Origin: Caldisericota bacterium
GTDB taxonomy: Bacteria > Caldisericota > JANLFM01
Direction: 5' to 3'
Length of the DNA: 45,770 nucleotides
NCBI GenBank assembly: GCA_024655865.1
Contig: JANLFM010000001.1
Coordinates: 1 to 45,770, forward strand
Shown here: in pieces, positions 8,493-18,786 of the stretch
How positions within the stretch are numbered: position 1 is the stretch's first letter
Layout of the letters: each line of letters starts with the position of its first letter
The notes under the pieces: generated by a model
Seen by the model: the letters and a program-made list of their open reading frames with translations, nothing else
What the model was told of the DNA's origin: nothing
Databases searched by the model: none
Made by a program: the position numbers and the translations under genes

Positions 8493-11400
8493 CTACCTGT
8501 ATCCTAATTCCGCAAGACGCTGGAGCAACTGCGCTCGCAGGTATTCTATCATGTCCTTCCAGGTGTCGGGCGTACCAAAAGAGTAAGTTAAGTCGGAGGA
8601 AAGTGTAAGGAAGGATGTTACATCCTTTTTTACTATACCAGTAACCGGGTCAAATAAGCTTTGGGCATTGGGGCCATCAACATTGCTGGAACTATACTTC
8701 GGGTATCCGACGAAATACTCGTATGGAAGCGCAGAAAGCTCGGCCCATTTTATCGGTATCCAGTAAAGGACGCTGGCTAACTCGTCAGTCGCAGCTTTCA
8801 GGTTCTCCGCGGTTTGCTGGTTCAAATCTGAGGGAACTTGAACGGAGTTCAGGTTCCTGTGAAGTTGTTCGGCGTATCTGACCAGTCTGATGACCTCATC
8901 GAGTGCGGAACGGTAATTGGGCTCGGCCCCGGTTCCTACGGAAACACTGATTTCACTCTGAGGGGCTTCCACGGATTGAGGCTTTCCTGCCTCGCTGACT
9001 GTGGCGGAGACGGAAGAGGTCTGGAAATTATAACTGGTAGCGGGTGTTTCAGCGGAGGCAGCAGGAACCGTGAGAGTGCCAAGCTGAATGGTAGTGCCCA
9101 GATCGAAAGTACCCATTGTGCTGATTACGGTTCCCGAGGGGGTCCCGGGGATAACCATAACCTTAAAGGTGAGTGTCCGGGTGGAGTTTCCAAATACGGT
9201 CTGGACAGGCCAGAGCAGGTACTGCTGCCCACCGTATTGAACTAAGGTTGCTTCTCCAGGATCGATCAAGATAGTATCGTTGGGAAGAGGCATTTTGAGA
9301 AAAAAGACTTGCGAGATATTGCTCAGGTTAGCGACCTCGGCTGTGTAGGTGATGAAGCCTCCGGATACCGGCGTCCCAGTGCTGGCTGTGATTTTCATAG
9401 CTGTTGCTCCATAATACAGGATTGGTGTGGTAACGGATGTTCCCTCGTCGCTGCTGGAAACCGTACAAGTCAAGGTAACGCTGTCTTGAGGAGTGCCATG
9501 ATAGTAGGCATAAGGGGAGACCGTAATAGCTCCGCCCGTGGTGGTCATCATGGCGCAGGAAACCTCCCATATTCTTTCTGGTGCAAGGTAAAGCCCATCA
9601 GTACCTTTATCCGGGCCATAGGGCCAGACCAAAGCTTTATTCCCGTTGACCATTAATTGTGCAGGAAAGCTGGTCCAGGTCAAAAGCTGGGTATTTTCGG
9701 GGATAGGCAATACGATCGTCACATATTCGGTGGTGGTTTGTGTAGTGTTTTCAGCAGTAATCTTAAAAGTCACCGGCTCTTTGGGGTTTACTACTCCCTT
9801 GTCCGCTTCCACGTCCAGGCGCAGGATGTCCTGGAAGTAAACCCAGGGGAGGGTTATGGGATTGGAAGTTCCTCCTTGAGTTTGACCGTAAATTGTGGAA
9901 TTAACTAAAGCGTAGGTGCCAATGCTCACGCCAAAGGGAGCTGAAGGTGAAAGTTTTACTTTGAATTTGAACTCCAGTGTTTGCCCGCCCTCGATAGTCT
10001 TACCAGTCCACTTTAAGGCCTGAAGTCCACTGTAAGTGGTCAGTATCCCCACGGGTGTCCCCATATCCACGAGCGTGGTATTTTGGGGAACAGGAACCGT
10101 AATATCCAGGTTGGCCTTGTCGCTGCCGCCATTTACTACACTGACCGTAAATTCCAATTCGGAACCGGGAGTGGGATTAGAGGGGGAAACCGATATCCTG
10201 GCGCTAATAGGCCCAGAGGAATTATAAGGGGAAGAAGCGATTAGCTTATCCGCTGTAGGATAAGTAAAACCCTGTATCCAGGTCTTAAAGGAAAGCGTTT
10301 TTCCGAATGCCTGATCGGTAACCTTTACGCTGAATTCCTTGGTGATCGTGTTTTCTGCGATCACGGGAAGGATTACCGTGGTAGTAGGAGTGGTCGCAGT
10401 ATAAGAAGTTTGGATCATGGGGGGCAGTTGCAAATTTTCCCAAACAACCAATGGCTGATTATCCTCAAGCTTGTAAGCCCCACCGCCAGGATCGATTAGT
10501 GAAACTCCCGGGGGCAGAGAAACGTAAATGAAGGCACCGAGGTAATTGGAAGTAGTATTCCTGGCAAAAAGAGTGAGTTTGACAGTATCCCCTACCTTTG
10601 GCGCGGAATTATCAGCCTTTAATTGAACAGTTATTCCTCCCACTGTCTGCGCAGGAGAAAAGACCGGCATTCCCGGACCTTGCACGCGGGGTAAAGGCAA
10701 CATATCCTCGAAATCCCTGGCCACCTCGTTCAGCATATAGGCATAGAGGCCGGTCTCGATGTAGTACTTCTTCAATTGCGCCCATTTGGGAAGCTCGGAG
10801 AAGGGAACGGATAAAGTTTTAGCCTGAGCTTTGTCGAAGGCATCTACATAAGCCTGGGACATGCCAGAAAGATCCCCTACCCCAGAGGGCGGGAAAGCCG
10901 CACCGTACCATAAGGAATTCAAAACCCTCTTTTCCTCATTTATCAGGTCGAGTAGCTTGTTGTGGGTCTCTTTAAATATGGTGGGAGCTTTCAGCCCGTT
11001 AATTCCCTCGGAGATGAATTCCACAGCGCGATTTAAACGGCCGATCCTCTTTTGTGTCACCTGATAGGCAGGATCGGTCATTAAGGGAAGAGGGAAAAGC
11101 CTGGGGATTTCGCTGGCGATGTACAGCGCCCTCTCACCGTAAATTTTGATCGCCGAAAGATACAGGGTATTGGCGAAGTCCGATTCTGAAAGGTAGTTGT
11201 AAGCCTGAGGGTCCTCGTTCAGGCTTAGGCTCTGATATCCCAAGAGGGGATTCTCATTTATCGAGGAACCGCTCATCCAGCGGTTGATCTCATTCTCCAT
11301 CCAACTTTTGAAATTGGACCAATCCTGAACTCCCGATGGGGCTTCCGGTTTCTCCCAGGTGGAAACTTCCTCCGTGGGAGTAGGAGTCGGGTATGTGATC

Positions 11401-12146
11401 TGTCCCTCGCCTGGAGGTTGAGAAGTGCCCGGACTTGGAGTATAGCCGGGAGTAGGCGAAGGCTGGGCTTGAGCCATGGCTTCGGCAGCCTTCTGACCAT
11501 TCGCTGCCTGTTCCAGTCCTGGCTTAAGCTGAAGCGCGGCTTTGAAGTATCCTAAAGCCATGGTGTAGTTACCATTGGTTAAGGCCTCGTACCCCTGCTT
11601 GGTGTACTCCACGGCAGGAACGTAAGTAGTAAGGAGCGATTGAGCTTGGAGTTTCATGTTCTGGTCATATTGCACGGAGTTCAGGGCTTCCCGGGCTTTC
11701 TCGGCATCCAGATAGGAAAGGTATTGCATCCCCAATTGCAAATAGGCTTCGTCCAGGGCATAAAGCATCCTCTGGTCCTGAGGAATCAAATCCAGGGCAG
11801 ACTTAATCTTTTTGATGGCCTCGCCATAAGCTCCAACCGCCATGAGGTTCTGGGCTTCGGCAAATTTCCATTCCCCTGCAGCCTGTCTCAGTTTTTCTTC
11901 GAGCGCAGGATTCCCGGGCTCAATTTGTTGAAGCTCCTGGATTTTAGAAACGGCCTCCTCAAATTTGCGGTTGAGCATCAACTGATCCACGAGCATAAGG
12001 TCCTCGCTCGTTACCCTCGTTTTGGTAGGAGGCTTGCCAGGCGTCGTGGTGACCTGAGTAACAGGTCCCTGAGCGCAGGAAGTAATAATCAGGGCAATCA
12101 TCATCAAGGCCAGCACCTGGAGCCCGTGTTTCCTTATCATCTGCAT
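8493..12146 (-). CDS. Giant lipoprotein with N-terminal TPR repeats and DUF11/CARDB-like beta-sandwich repeats
   Basis: Lipobox LIITSC near N-terminus; TPR-like helical region; Pro/Thr linker PTPTPTEE; repeated NTTSNYLGAFIYVSLPPGVSLIDPG-type modules. ATG at 12146 has RBS GGAGAGGAGG, shorter than the track start at 12170. Confidence 0.75.
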   Translation of the reverse strand: MQMIRKHGLQVLALMMIALIITSCAQGPVTQVTTTPGKPPTKTRVTSEDLMLVDQLMLNRKFEEAVSKIQELQQIEPGNPALEEKLRQAAGEWKFAEAQNLMAVGAYGEAIKKIKSALDLIPQDQRMLYALDEAYLQLGMQYLSYLDAEKAREALNSVQYDQNMKLQAQSLLTTYVPAVEYTKQGYEALTNGNYTMALGYFKAALQLKPGLEQAANGQKAAEAMAQAQPSPTPGYTPSPGTSQPPGEGQITYPTPTPTEEVSTWEKPEAPSGVQDWSNFKSWMENEINRWMSGSSINENPLLGYQSLSLNEDPQAYNYLSESDFANTLYLSAIKIYGERALYIASEIPRLFPLPLMTDPAYQVTQKRIGRLNRAVEFISEGINGLKAPTIFKETHNKLLDLINEEKRVLNSLWYGAAFPPSGVGDLSGMSQAYVDAFDKAQAKTLSVPFSELPKWAQLKKYYIETGLYAYMLNEVARDFEDMLPLPRVQGPGMPVFSPAQTVGGITVQLKADNSAPKVGDTVKLTLFARNTTSNYLGAFIYVSLPPGVSLIDPGGGAYKLEDNQPLVVWENLQLPPMIQTSYTATTPTTTVILPVIAENTITKEFSVKVTDQAFGKTLSFKTWIQGFTYPTADKLIASSPYNSSGPISARISVSPSNPTPGSELEFTVSVVNGGSDKANLDITVPVPQNTTLVDMGTPVGILTTYSGLQALKWTGKTIEGGQTLEFKFKVKLSPSAPFGVSIGTYALVNSTIYGQTQGGTSNPITLPWVYFQDILRLDVEADKGVVNPKEPVTFKITAENTTQTTTEYVTIVLPIPENTQLLTWTSFPAQLMVNGNKALVWPYGPDKGTDGLYLAPERIWEVSCAMMTTTGGAITVSPYAYYHGTPQDSVTLTCTVSSSDEGTSVTTPILYYGATAMKITASTGTPVSGGFITYTAEVANLSNISQVFFLKMPLPNDTILIDPGEATLVQYGGQQYLLWPVQTVFGNSTRTLTFKVMVIPGTPSGTVISTMGTFDLGTTIQLGTLTVPAASAETPATSYNFQTSSVSATVSEAGKPQSVEAPQSEISVSVGTGAEPNYRSALDEVIRLVRYAEQLHRNLNSVQVPSDLNQQTAENLKAATDELASVLYWIPIKWAELSALPYEYFVGYPKYSSSNVDGPNAQSLFDPVTGIVKKDVTSFLTLSSDLTYSFGTPDTWKDMIEYLRAQLLQRLAELGYR

Positions 12147-12175
12147 TAAACCTCCTCTCCCTCCTTTCATTGGGA

Positions 12176-12499
12176 TTATGGGGAAACCGCAACAAAGGGG
12201 TTGGCCTTCCCCATCTCGGTTATGGGAACTTCCAGCGGAGGCACCGGAACAAACCTCATTTTAATGGAATTATCTATCTCGGCGTTGAATGTGGGAACTC
12301 TGGTCCACCGCAAAATCTCCTCTCTGGAAGGCTCTACAACCGGTCTTTGCCCCCAGATAGCTTCATTAATAGGGTCCAGAAGGTGCGGGTCTGAGTAAAC
12401 TAATAAGGCAAATACACCCACGAGCAAAAAAGCAATGATCAGCAGGATGGTGGAAATCCTAAGCTTTTTCCTGGCTTTTACGATCTTCTTAGGGTTCAT
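12176..12499 (-). CDS. Small membrane protein at the PilP position of the pilus operon
   Basis: One TM helix then Pro-rich tail ending KANPFVAVSP; ATGA overlap with the upstream pilO stop (start ATG 12497-12499). Confidence 0.55.
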   Translation of the reverse strand: MNPKKIVKARKKLRISTILLIIAFLLVGVFALLVYSDPHLLDPINEAIWGQRPVVEPSREEILRWTRVPTFNAEIDNSIKMRFVPVPPLEVPITEMGKANPFVAVSP

Positions 12500-13029
12500 T
12501 TTCCGCCTCCTGGCTTTAGATAAAGTGTGCAATCCAGTTTGGCCGTGACCTCTGTGCCTCCCTCGATGGAGATGGCTGAAACATCCACGATGCGGGGGAA
12601 ATAATAGAGCGCCCGGAGAAAGGAGAGGACTTTAAAATAATCACCTTTTACGGTCATTTGGAAACTGGAAACGGTATTTCCATCAGCTTGCGCGGGTGGT
12701 GAGGGGTTAGAGATGCTGGAAATGGTAACGCCGTGGTTTTTCGCCACCTGCTCCATTTGCACAAGGAAGGTTGGGGTTTCGGTGTCCGAAGCCAGAACTT
12801 TGCCCAAAAGGTCAATTCTTTCCTGATAGAGTTCCTTCCTGACCTCGAGGGAGGGTGTGTAATGGTAAAGCTCAATTAAAGTACGCAGGCGAACGGACTC
12901 CTTTTCCAGCTTGTCTCTGAGCTCTGCGTTCTGCTGCCAGAGAGGAGCGTAGAAAAAGGAATATGCCACATACCCTAGGATGATAATAAGAAGAAAGAAA
13001 ATTATCAGGGCAATTGAGCGCCTTCTCAT
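12496..13029 (-). CDS. pilO: Type IV pilus assembly protein PilO-like
   Basis: N-terminal TM, coiled coil, ferredoxin-like C-term (VKGDYFKVLSFLRALYYFPRIVDVSAISI); position after pilN. Confidence 0.8.
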   Translation of the reverse strand: MRRRSIALIIFFLLIIILGYVAYSFFYAPLWQQNAELRDKLEKESVRLRTLIELYHYTPSLEVRKELYQERIDLLGKVLASDTETPTFLVQMEQVAKNHGVTISSISNPSPPAQADGNTVSSFQMTVKGDYFKVLSFLRALYYFPRIVDVSAISIEGGTEVTAKLDCTLYLKPGGGK

Positions 13030-13559
13030 GGCGTGGCCCTCTTTATAACCCCGGAAAGCTCAAAAGCCCAATTGCTTTGCCCCGGGGATACCGAGTTTAT
13101 GGTTATGCTCTCTAAGGGGTTCCACCCGGTAAGCGAGAAGTAAAATCGGGAAACGTCCAGGAGGGAGGGGGCGGTCCCCTTCATGAGAACTTTGCCATCT
13201 CTGTCGACGGAGAGCGAGGAAAGGGCGACTTTCGTGGGCACGTACCTTGCGAAGTCGCTCAGGAAAGCGTACCAGTTGTTCAGCTTCTTAAGCAACTTTC
13301 CCAGATAGACCTCCTGGTTATTAATCTGGTTTTCCAGAGACTCGAGATCTTTTATTTCCTTCTCTAAAGCCGCGTAAGCCTGGAGCTCTTTTTGAACCTG
13401 GTTGAGTTCGCTTTGGGTATACAGCACCATGGTGTTCAGTGCCAGATAGATGAGAATTAAAATCAGGACAAAAAAGATCAATCCCAAAGCGAGAGTTCTT
13501 TCCTCTTTTGTAAAAACACCCTTTTTTGGCGGTAATAAATTAATATCTAATCGGACCAT
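13026..13559 (-). CDS. pilN: Type IV pilus assembly protein PilN-like
   Basis: VRLDINLLPP motif at N-terminus, TM, coiled coil; follows pilM. Confidence 0.85.
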   Translation of the reverse strand: MVRLDINLLPPKKGVFTKEERTLALGLIFFVLILILIYLALNTMVLYTQSELNQVQKELQAYAALEKEIKDLESLENQINNQEVYLGKLLKKLNNWYAFLSDFARYVPTKVALSSLSVDRDGKVLMKGTAPSLLDVSRFYFSLTGWNPLESITINSVSPGQSNWAFELSGVIKRATP

Positions 13560-13568
13560 TTTTGCCCC

Positions 13569-14672
13569 TTAACTTATGAGAGAAATCCCCATTTTATTGT
13601 ACAGATCCCCAAGAACGTTCTTTTCAATCCCTTTCAGGGCCAGTCCGGCGGCAAGGTTCAAGGAAGAAATAGCCTCGCTGAGCCCCGGGGTCTCTTTAGT
13701 AATAAGCCCTTCAAGTGGCTGCCAGAGAACAACCTCTGTTCCCAGAGCTCTGGAAAGATGGCCAGAGAAACCTCTGAGCTGGCTTCCTCCTCCTGAAAGT
13801 AAAACTTTTATTTCCAGTGAGGAGCTCGACCTGCTCTGATAAAAATCAATGGAGCGCTGGAGTTCCTGGACGAACTCCTTCAAAACAGGCTCAAGAGCCC
13901 TGTAAATAAAGTTGTAGGGCTCCTCCGTAATCTCCTCAGGGTTCAGGGTGGCTTTGGTCAGCTTTAAGGATTCTGCTTCCTCAAATTTTAGATTTAGTTC
14001 CCTGGCGATAGCCTGAGTGAAGGAATTTCCCGCAATCGGGATAGAACGAAGGAAACTGAGCACTCCCTCTGCGATAAAAAGAAGCATTGTCTGTGAAGCC
14101 CCAATTTCCACGATGAAGTAGGCTGATTTAGGTTGCAGTGGTTTTTCTGTAGCTATGAAGAGACGGAAGATCGAGAGATAGGGAATCTCAATTGCCAAAG
14201 GAGCAAGCCTTGCTTGCTTGCAGGTGCGCATCATACTTTCAACCTGATGTTTGGGTGAGGCGCCAGCAATAACTTCCACCTGATTTTCTTCCTGGGAGAG
14301 GATTTGGTGGTTGAGGATCATTTCCTCAACCGGAAGAGGAAGGAACTTTTCCAGCTCCCATTTGACTACTTCCTCAATCGGGGCACCGCTTGATGTGTCC
14401 ACCCAGAGCTGTTTCAATGTGGCATGCTGAGGGGCCACGGCAAGGACTACTTTGTTAACATTGAAGGATTTTTTCCAGTTAGAGCGGATATTTTCGGCAA
14501 TGATGTCTGTAAGGACGATGGTACCATCGACATAACTCTCGGCGGGGGTCGGAAGGTAAAGGAAATTATCCAGATATAGGTGGGACCCTGAAAAATACAA
14601 ACTTACGGCCTTAATTGAGTAAGATCCAATATCCAGGCCGACCAGTTTCGTTTTAGTCCCGAATATGCTCAC
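13569..14672 (-). CDS. pilM: Type IV pilus assembly protein PilM
   Basis: Actin-like fold: KLVGLDIGSYSIKAV, VEIGASQTMLLF, LLSGGGSQLRGF. Confidence 0.9.
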   Translation of the reverse strand: MSIFGTKTKLVGLDIGSYSIKAVSLYFSGSHLYLDNFLYLPTPAESYVDGTIVLTDIIAENIRSNWKKSFNVNKVVLAVAPQHATLKQLWVDTSSGAPIEEVVKWELEKFLPLPVEEMILNHQILSQEENQVEVIAGASPKHQVESMMRTCKQARLAPLAIEIPYLSIFRLFIATEKPLQPKSAYFIVEIGASQTMLLFIAEGVLSFLRSIPIAGNSFTQAIARELNLKFEEAESLKLTKATLNPEEITEEPYNFIYRALEPVLKEFVQELQRSIDFYQSRSSSSLEIKVLLSGGGSQLRGFSGHLSRALGTEVVLWQPLEGLITKETPGLSEAISSLNLAAGLALKGIEKNVLGDLYNKMGISLIS

Positions 14673-14751
14673 TTTTGACCTTCCCTCTCCTTAAGATTGG
14701 CTCAAATTTTAACATAGAAGGATTGCGATTTCAAGAAGCAAGTCTCCAAAA

Positions 14752-15969
14752 TTATTTTATGCCACCGAGAAGGGCAAAATAGGGAAGGAAGAGGGATATC
14801 AGAATGAACCCCACGATCCCTCCCATCAATACGAGCATCACGGGTTCAATAGTGGCCGTGAGGTTGGCCACTGCAGATTCTACTTCTTGATCGTAGAAAC
14901 TGGAGACTTTGGTCAGGAGCTCCTCCAGAGCGCCGGATTCCTCTCCCGCGGTGGTCATCTGCACGACCATAGGGGGGAACAAATCTGATTGGGACATCAA
15001 GGTTCCAATTCTCATACCTTCCCGGACACCATCCGCAATACGCTGGATCTCCTGGGAAAATACAGCGTTGTCTACCGCTCGAGAGCTGACGTCCAGTGCC
15101 TGAAGCAAAGGGACTCCGGATTGAAGCAGGGTGGCCAATGTACGGGTGAAACGGGAGAGGGCGGTTTTCTGGGTTAAAGAACCCAAAACCGGAACCTTCA
15201 TCTTGAAACGATCCCAGTTAGTTCTCCCCTTGGGCGTGCGAATGTATCTCCTAAAAAGCCACGCGCCTCCTACGATCAGGATAATAATCAGGTACCAGTA
15301 ACCTAAAAGGATATTGGAGAAAGCAATCGTAATCTTTGTGGGGAGGGGAATAGGGACATCAAGTTCGGTAAGCATGCTCGTGAAGGTGGGGAGAACTCCG
15401 GCAACAAGGAGAACAACGACTCCCACCGCGAGAACAAGCAGAATAATGGGGTAAGTGAGGGCATTTTTTATTTTTCCTCTCAGGGCAATATCCTTTTCGC
15501 TAAAGGCGGCTAATCTATCGAGGGCTTCCTCCAGATTTCCCCCCACTTCCCCCGCGGCCACCATATTGGTGTAGAGAGCGGAAAATACCTCAGGGAAACG
15601 GGCCATGCTCACCGATAAGCTCGTTCCCGCCTCAAGGTCCCTTCTCAAAGTACTAATTATGTCCTTAAAACGAGCATTCTGAGTTTGTTCCTCGAGGACC
15701 ATCAAACAGCGAACTGCGGAAATTCCAGAGCGCAGCATGGTGGAAAACTGCCGGGTAAAAATGGCAATGTCCTTGACCGTTACCCTCTGGCGGGTGAGGC
15801 TGAATTTGCCCAATGAGAGGCCCAGGGGGGCTCTTTTTTGAGCAAGTGTGAGAATTGTGAACCCCGAGCTTCGTAATCGGGAAGCGGCAGCTCGAGAGTC
15901 CGGTGCCTCGAGAACCCCTTTGACCAGTGCACCCCTGGAATCTCTTGCTTGATACTCAAACTGGGCCAT
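14752..15969 (-). CDS. pilC: Type IV pilus inner-membrane platform protein PilC
   Basis: T2SSF duplicated domain: FTRQFSTMLRSGI, FPEVFSALYTNMVAAGEVGGNLEEAL, FPPMVVQMTTAGEESGALEELL. Confidence 0.93.
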   Translation of the reverse strand: MAQFEYQARDSRGALVKGVLEAPDSRAAASRLRSSGFTILTLAQKRAPLGLSLGKFSLTRQRVTVKDIAIFTRQFSTMLRSGISAVRCLMVLEEQTQNARFKDIISTLRRDLEAGTSLSVSMARFPEVFSALYTNMVAAGEVGGNLEEALDRLAAFSEKDIALRGKIKNALTYPIILLVLAVGVVVLLVAGVLPTFTSMLTELDVPIPLPTKITIAFSNILLGYWYLIIILIVGGAWLFRRYIRTPKGRTNWDRFKMKVPVLGSLTQKTALSRFTRTLATLLQSGVPLLQALDVSSRAVDNAVFSQEIQRIADGVREGMRIGTLMSQSDLFPPMVVQMTTAGEESGALEELLTKVSSFYDQEVESAVANLTATIEPVMLVLMGGIVGFILISLFLPYFALLGGIK

Positions 15970-15977
15970 GGCCTCCC

Positions 15978-17066
15978 CTACTTCACAGCGTATTTCGCCC
16001 TGTAGGCGTCAGGGCGAGCAAACCTGTTAAAATCTTCCAGGTCTACAACATGCTTTACTGCTTCCTCATAGGTAATCAGGTTAAGCTTATAAAGCTCCTT
16101 AATCGCCATGTCCATGGTTTGCATTCCCAATTCGCCTCCCATCTGAATGGCCGAGGGAATTTGATAGTTCTTACCGTCCCGGATCATGTTCCGAATACCA
16201 GGAGTAGCTATCATTACCTCAGCAGCCACCACCCTCCTCAAGCCGTCGGTCGTAGGGAGAAGCCTTTGAGAAATAACGCCCTCAATGGATGCCGCGAGCT
16301 GGAGCCTGACCTGACCCTGTTGATGGGGAGGGAAGGAGTCTATAATCCTGTCCATAGATTGAGCGGCAGAACTGGTATGCAGGGTAGCCAGGACCAGGTG
16401 ACCAGTTTCCGCTGCGGTAAGAGCAATGCTCATGGTCTCCAGGTCCCTCATCTCTCCCACGAGAATCACATCGGGATCCTCTCTCAGGGCCGACCTCAGG
16501 GCGTCAGCGAAAGAGTGCGTATCGGCACCCACTTCCCTCTGGTTGACGATGGACTTCTTATGCCTGTGCAGAAACTCAATGGGGTCTTCGATGGTAATGA
16601 TATGGCAGCTCCTGGTTTCATTAATGATGTCAATCATGGCAGCCAGGGTGGTGGTTTTTCCAGCCCCAGTTGGCCCGGTAACCAGAACAAGACCCTGCTG
16701 CTTTTGAGCCAGCTTGGCAACGGCCTTGGGTAATCCCAACTCCTCGATTTTGGGAATTTCGTAGGGGATGCAACGCAATGCAGCCCCAATGGATCCTCTT
16801 TGTTTATAGACGTTCACCCTGAAGCGGGCCAAACCAGGCACGCTCGTGGAGAAATCCAATTCCCACTTAGATTCGAACTTAGCCCTCTGCTCATCGGTCA
16901 TGCCGTTCAGAACGATCCTGGCAATTTCCTCCCGGGTAAGTACCGGCAGGTCGTCTTGAGGATAAAGAACGCCGTTAATGCGCAAAACGGGAGGCCTTCC
17001 AACGGTGAGGTGCAAGTCGGAAGCTCCTTTTTCCAGCGTAAGACGCAAAAGGTCTAATAATTCCAT
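15978..17066 (-). CDS. pilT: Type IV pilus retraction ATPase PilT
   Basis: Walker A GPTGAGKTTT, EDPIEFLH, GEMRDLETM, GHLVLATLHT. ATG at 17066 directly follows the pilB stop. Confidence 0.93.
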   Translation of the reverse strand: MELLDLLRLTLEKGASDLHLTVGRPPVLRINGVLYPQDDLPVLTREEIARIVLNGMTDEQRAKFESKWELDFSTSVPGLARFRVNVYKQRGSIGAALRCIPYEIPKIEELGLPKAVAKLAQKQQGLVLVTGPTGAGKTTTLAAMIDIINETRSCHIITIEDPIEFLHRHKKSIVNQREVGADTHSFADALRSALREDPDVILVGEMRDLETMSIALTAAETGHLVLATLHTSSAAQSMDRIIDSFPPHQQGQVRLQLAASIEGVISQRLLPTTDGLRRVVAAEVMIATPGIRNMIRDGKNYQIPSAIQMGGELGMQTMDMAIKELYKLNLITYEEAVKHVVDLEDFNRFARPDAYRAKYAVK

Positions 17067-17067
17067 C

Positions 17068-18786
17068 TTAAATCTGGGCGGTAGCAACCACCCTCAACAC
17101 CTCCTCCATCGTGGTTATCCCTTCCAACACCTTAGCCCATCCATCCTCAAGCAAGGTTCTCATCCCGTTCTTCCTGGCTTGCTCCTTGATCATGCTGGAT
17201 GATGCCCTCTCTAAAATCAGGGTCTTGATTGACTCATCTACCCCCATAACCTCCTGCAGGGCTGTTCTCCCAAGATAACCCTTACCCTGGCATTTCTCGC
17301 AGCCCTGACCTCTATATAATTTAACATGCTTTGGGATTTCAAGTTCAAGAAAGCTCAGAGAATCTATATGGGGAGTATATTCCACCTTACAGTGAGGGCA
17401 AATTTTTCGCACAAGTCGTTGGGCAGTGACGCCAATCAGGGAGGAGGCAATAAGGAAGGGTTCAATACCCATGTCCACAAGTCTGGTAATAGCGGAAGGA
17501 GCGTCGTTGGTGTGCAGAGTAGAAAGGACCAGGTGACCAGTTAAGGCCGCGTTGATAGCAATTTCTGCGGTTTCGGAGTCCCTGATCTCTCCCACCATGA
17601 TAATGTCGGGGTCCTGACGTAGGATGGAGCGAAGGGAATTGGCGAAAGTCAAGCCGGCCTTGGGATTTATCTGCACTTGATTTACGCCCGTAAGCTGGTA
17701 TTCCACCGGGTCCTCTACCGTAATCAGGTTCTTTTCCGGAGAGTTCAGCTGGCGCAGGACAGCATATAGGGTGGTTGTTTTACCGGAGCCCGTAGGGCCG
17801 GTGATCAGGATCATGCCGTAAGGCTGATTGATGATCCTTTCAAAGACCAACTGGGCATCGTGCATGAAACCAAGCTGAGAGAGCGAGAGAAGGGTGCTGG
17901 ATTTGTCCAGTATCCTCATTACAATTTTTTCCCCGAATATTGTGGGCAAAGTTGAAACCCGGAGATCGATCTCTTTCCCATCAACGTTTAGCGGGATTCT
18001 TCCGTCCTGGGGAACTCTGCGCTCCGCGATGTTCATGCCCGAGATGATTTTTAGTCTGGAGGTAATTGCCGGGTGCAGGTGTTTGGGGACGAGCCGCGCA
18101 TTGTGCAAAAGTCCATCTACCCTGTACCTGACAGCAATATCTGTTTTTCTGGGCTCGATGTGGATATCAGTGGCCCTCTCCCTCACGGCCTGGGTGATAA
18201 TCAAATTTACCAGGCGCACAATGGGAGCCTGGTCCGCTATCTCGCGGAGTTCGTCTACGGCTATCTCTTCCTCCCCCGGTGGTTGAAGCCCCGGCATTTC
18301 CTCGATCTGTTCCAGGGCCTCTTTAACTGATTTTTCTACGCCAAAGATCCTGTCAATGGCTGCCTGGATGGAGCTTTCGGTTGCTACTCTGGGCTCGACA
18401 ACAAATCCAGTAATCAGGCGCACGTGATCAATAGCATAAACGTCCAGGGGATCCGCCATGGCGATGAAGAGCTTATCCCCTTCCTTTCCCACGGGGATCA
18501 GTTTGTACCGACGGCAGACGTCCTCGGGCACTGTGCGCGCAATCTCCAGGGAGAGATCTATATTGCCTAAATCCACAAAGGGGATGTTCCACTGCCTGGC
18601 TATTGCCTGAGCGAGCTGCTCCTCGTTGATTAAACCCATATTGATGAGTATTTTTCCAATAAGTTCGCGGGCATGGGGCCTGGAGCTTTTGGTAGCCTGG
18701 ACCACCTCCAGGGCTTTTTCCAGTTGTTCCTGGGTCAAATACCCCATTTCCACTAAAATTTCGCCAATTCTTTTGCGGGCAGCCAA
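17068..18786 (-). CDS. pilB: Type IV pilus extension ATPase PilB/GspE with N-terminal MshEN domain
   Basis: GPTGSGKTTT, EDPVEY, GEIRDSETAEIA, CPHC...CEKC zinc site; N-term RIGEILVEMGYLTQEQLEKALEVVQ and LIGKILINMGLINEEQLAQAIARQ. Confidence 0.95.
   Translation of the reverse strand: MAARKRIGEILVEMGYLTQEQLEKALEVVQATKSSRPHARELIGKILINMGLINEEQLAQAIARQWNIPFVDLGNIDLSLEIARTVPEDVCRRYKLIPVGKEGDKLFIAMADPLDVYAIDHVRLITGFVVEPRVATESSIQAAIDRIFGVEKSVKEALEQIEEMPGLQPPGEEEIAVDELREIADQAPIVRLVNLIITQAVRERATDIHIEPRKTDIAVRYRVDGLLHNARLVPKHLHPAITSRLKIISGMNIAERRVPQDGRIPLNVDGKEIDLRVSTLPTIFGEKIVMRILDKSSTLLSLSQLGFMHDAQLVFERIINQPYGMILITGPTGSGKTTTLYAVLRQLNSPEKNLITVEDPVEYQLTGVNQVQINPKAGLTFANSLRSILRQDPDIIMVGEIRDSETAEIAINAALTGHLVLSTLHTNDAPSAITRLVDMGIEPFLIASSLIGVTAQRLVRKICPHCKVEYTPHIDSLSFLELEIPKHVKLYRGQGCEKCQGKGYLGRTALQEVMGVDESIKTLILERASSSMIKEQARKNGMRTLLEDGWAKVLEGITTMEEVLRVVATAQI

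Noticed and set aside
11640-12149. 169-aa plus-strand ORF
   Set aside because: Antisense to lipoprotein signal/TPR region; composition not protein-like.
15927-16733. 268-aa plus-strand ORF across the pilC/pilT boundary
   Set aside because: Antisense to strongly conserved PilT coding sequence.
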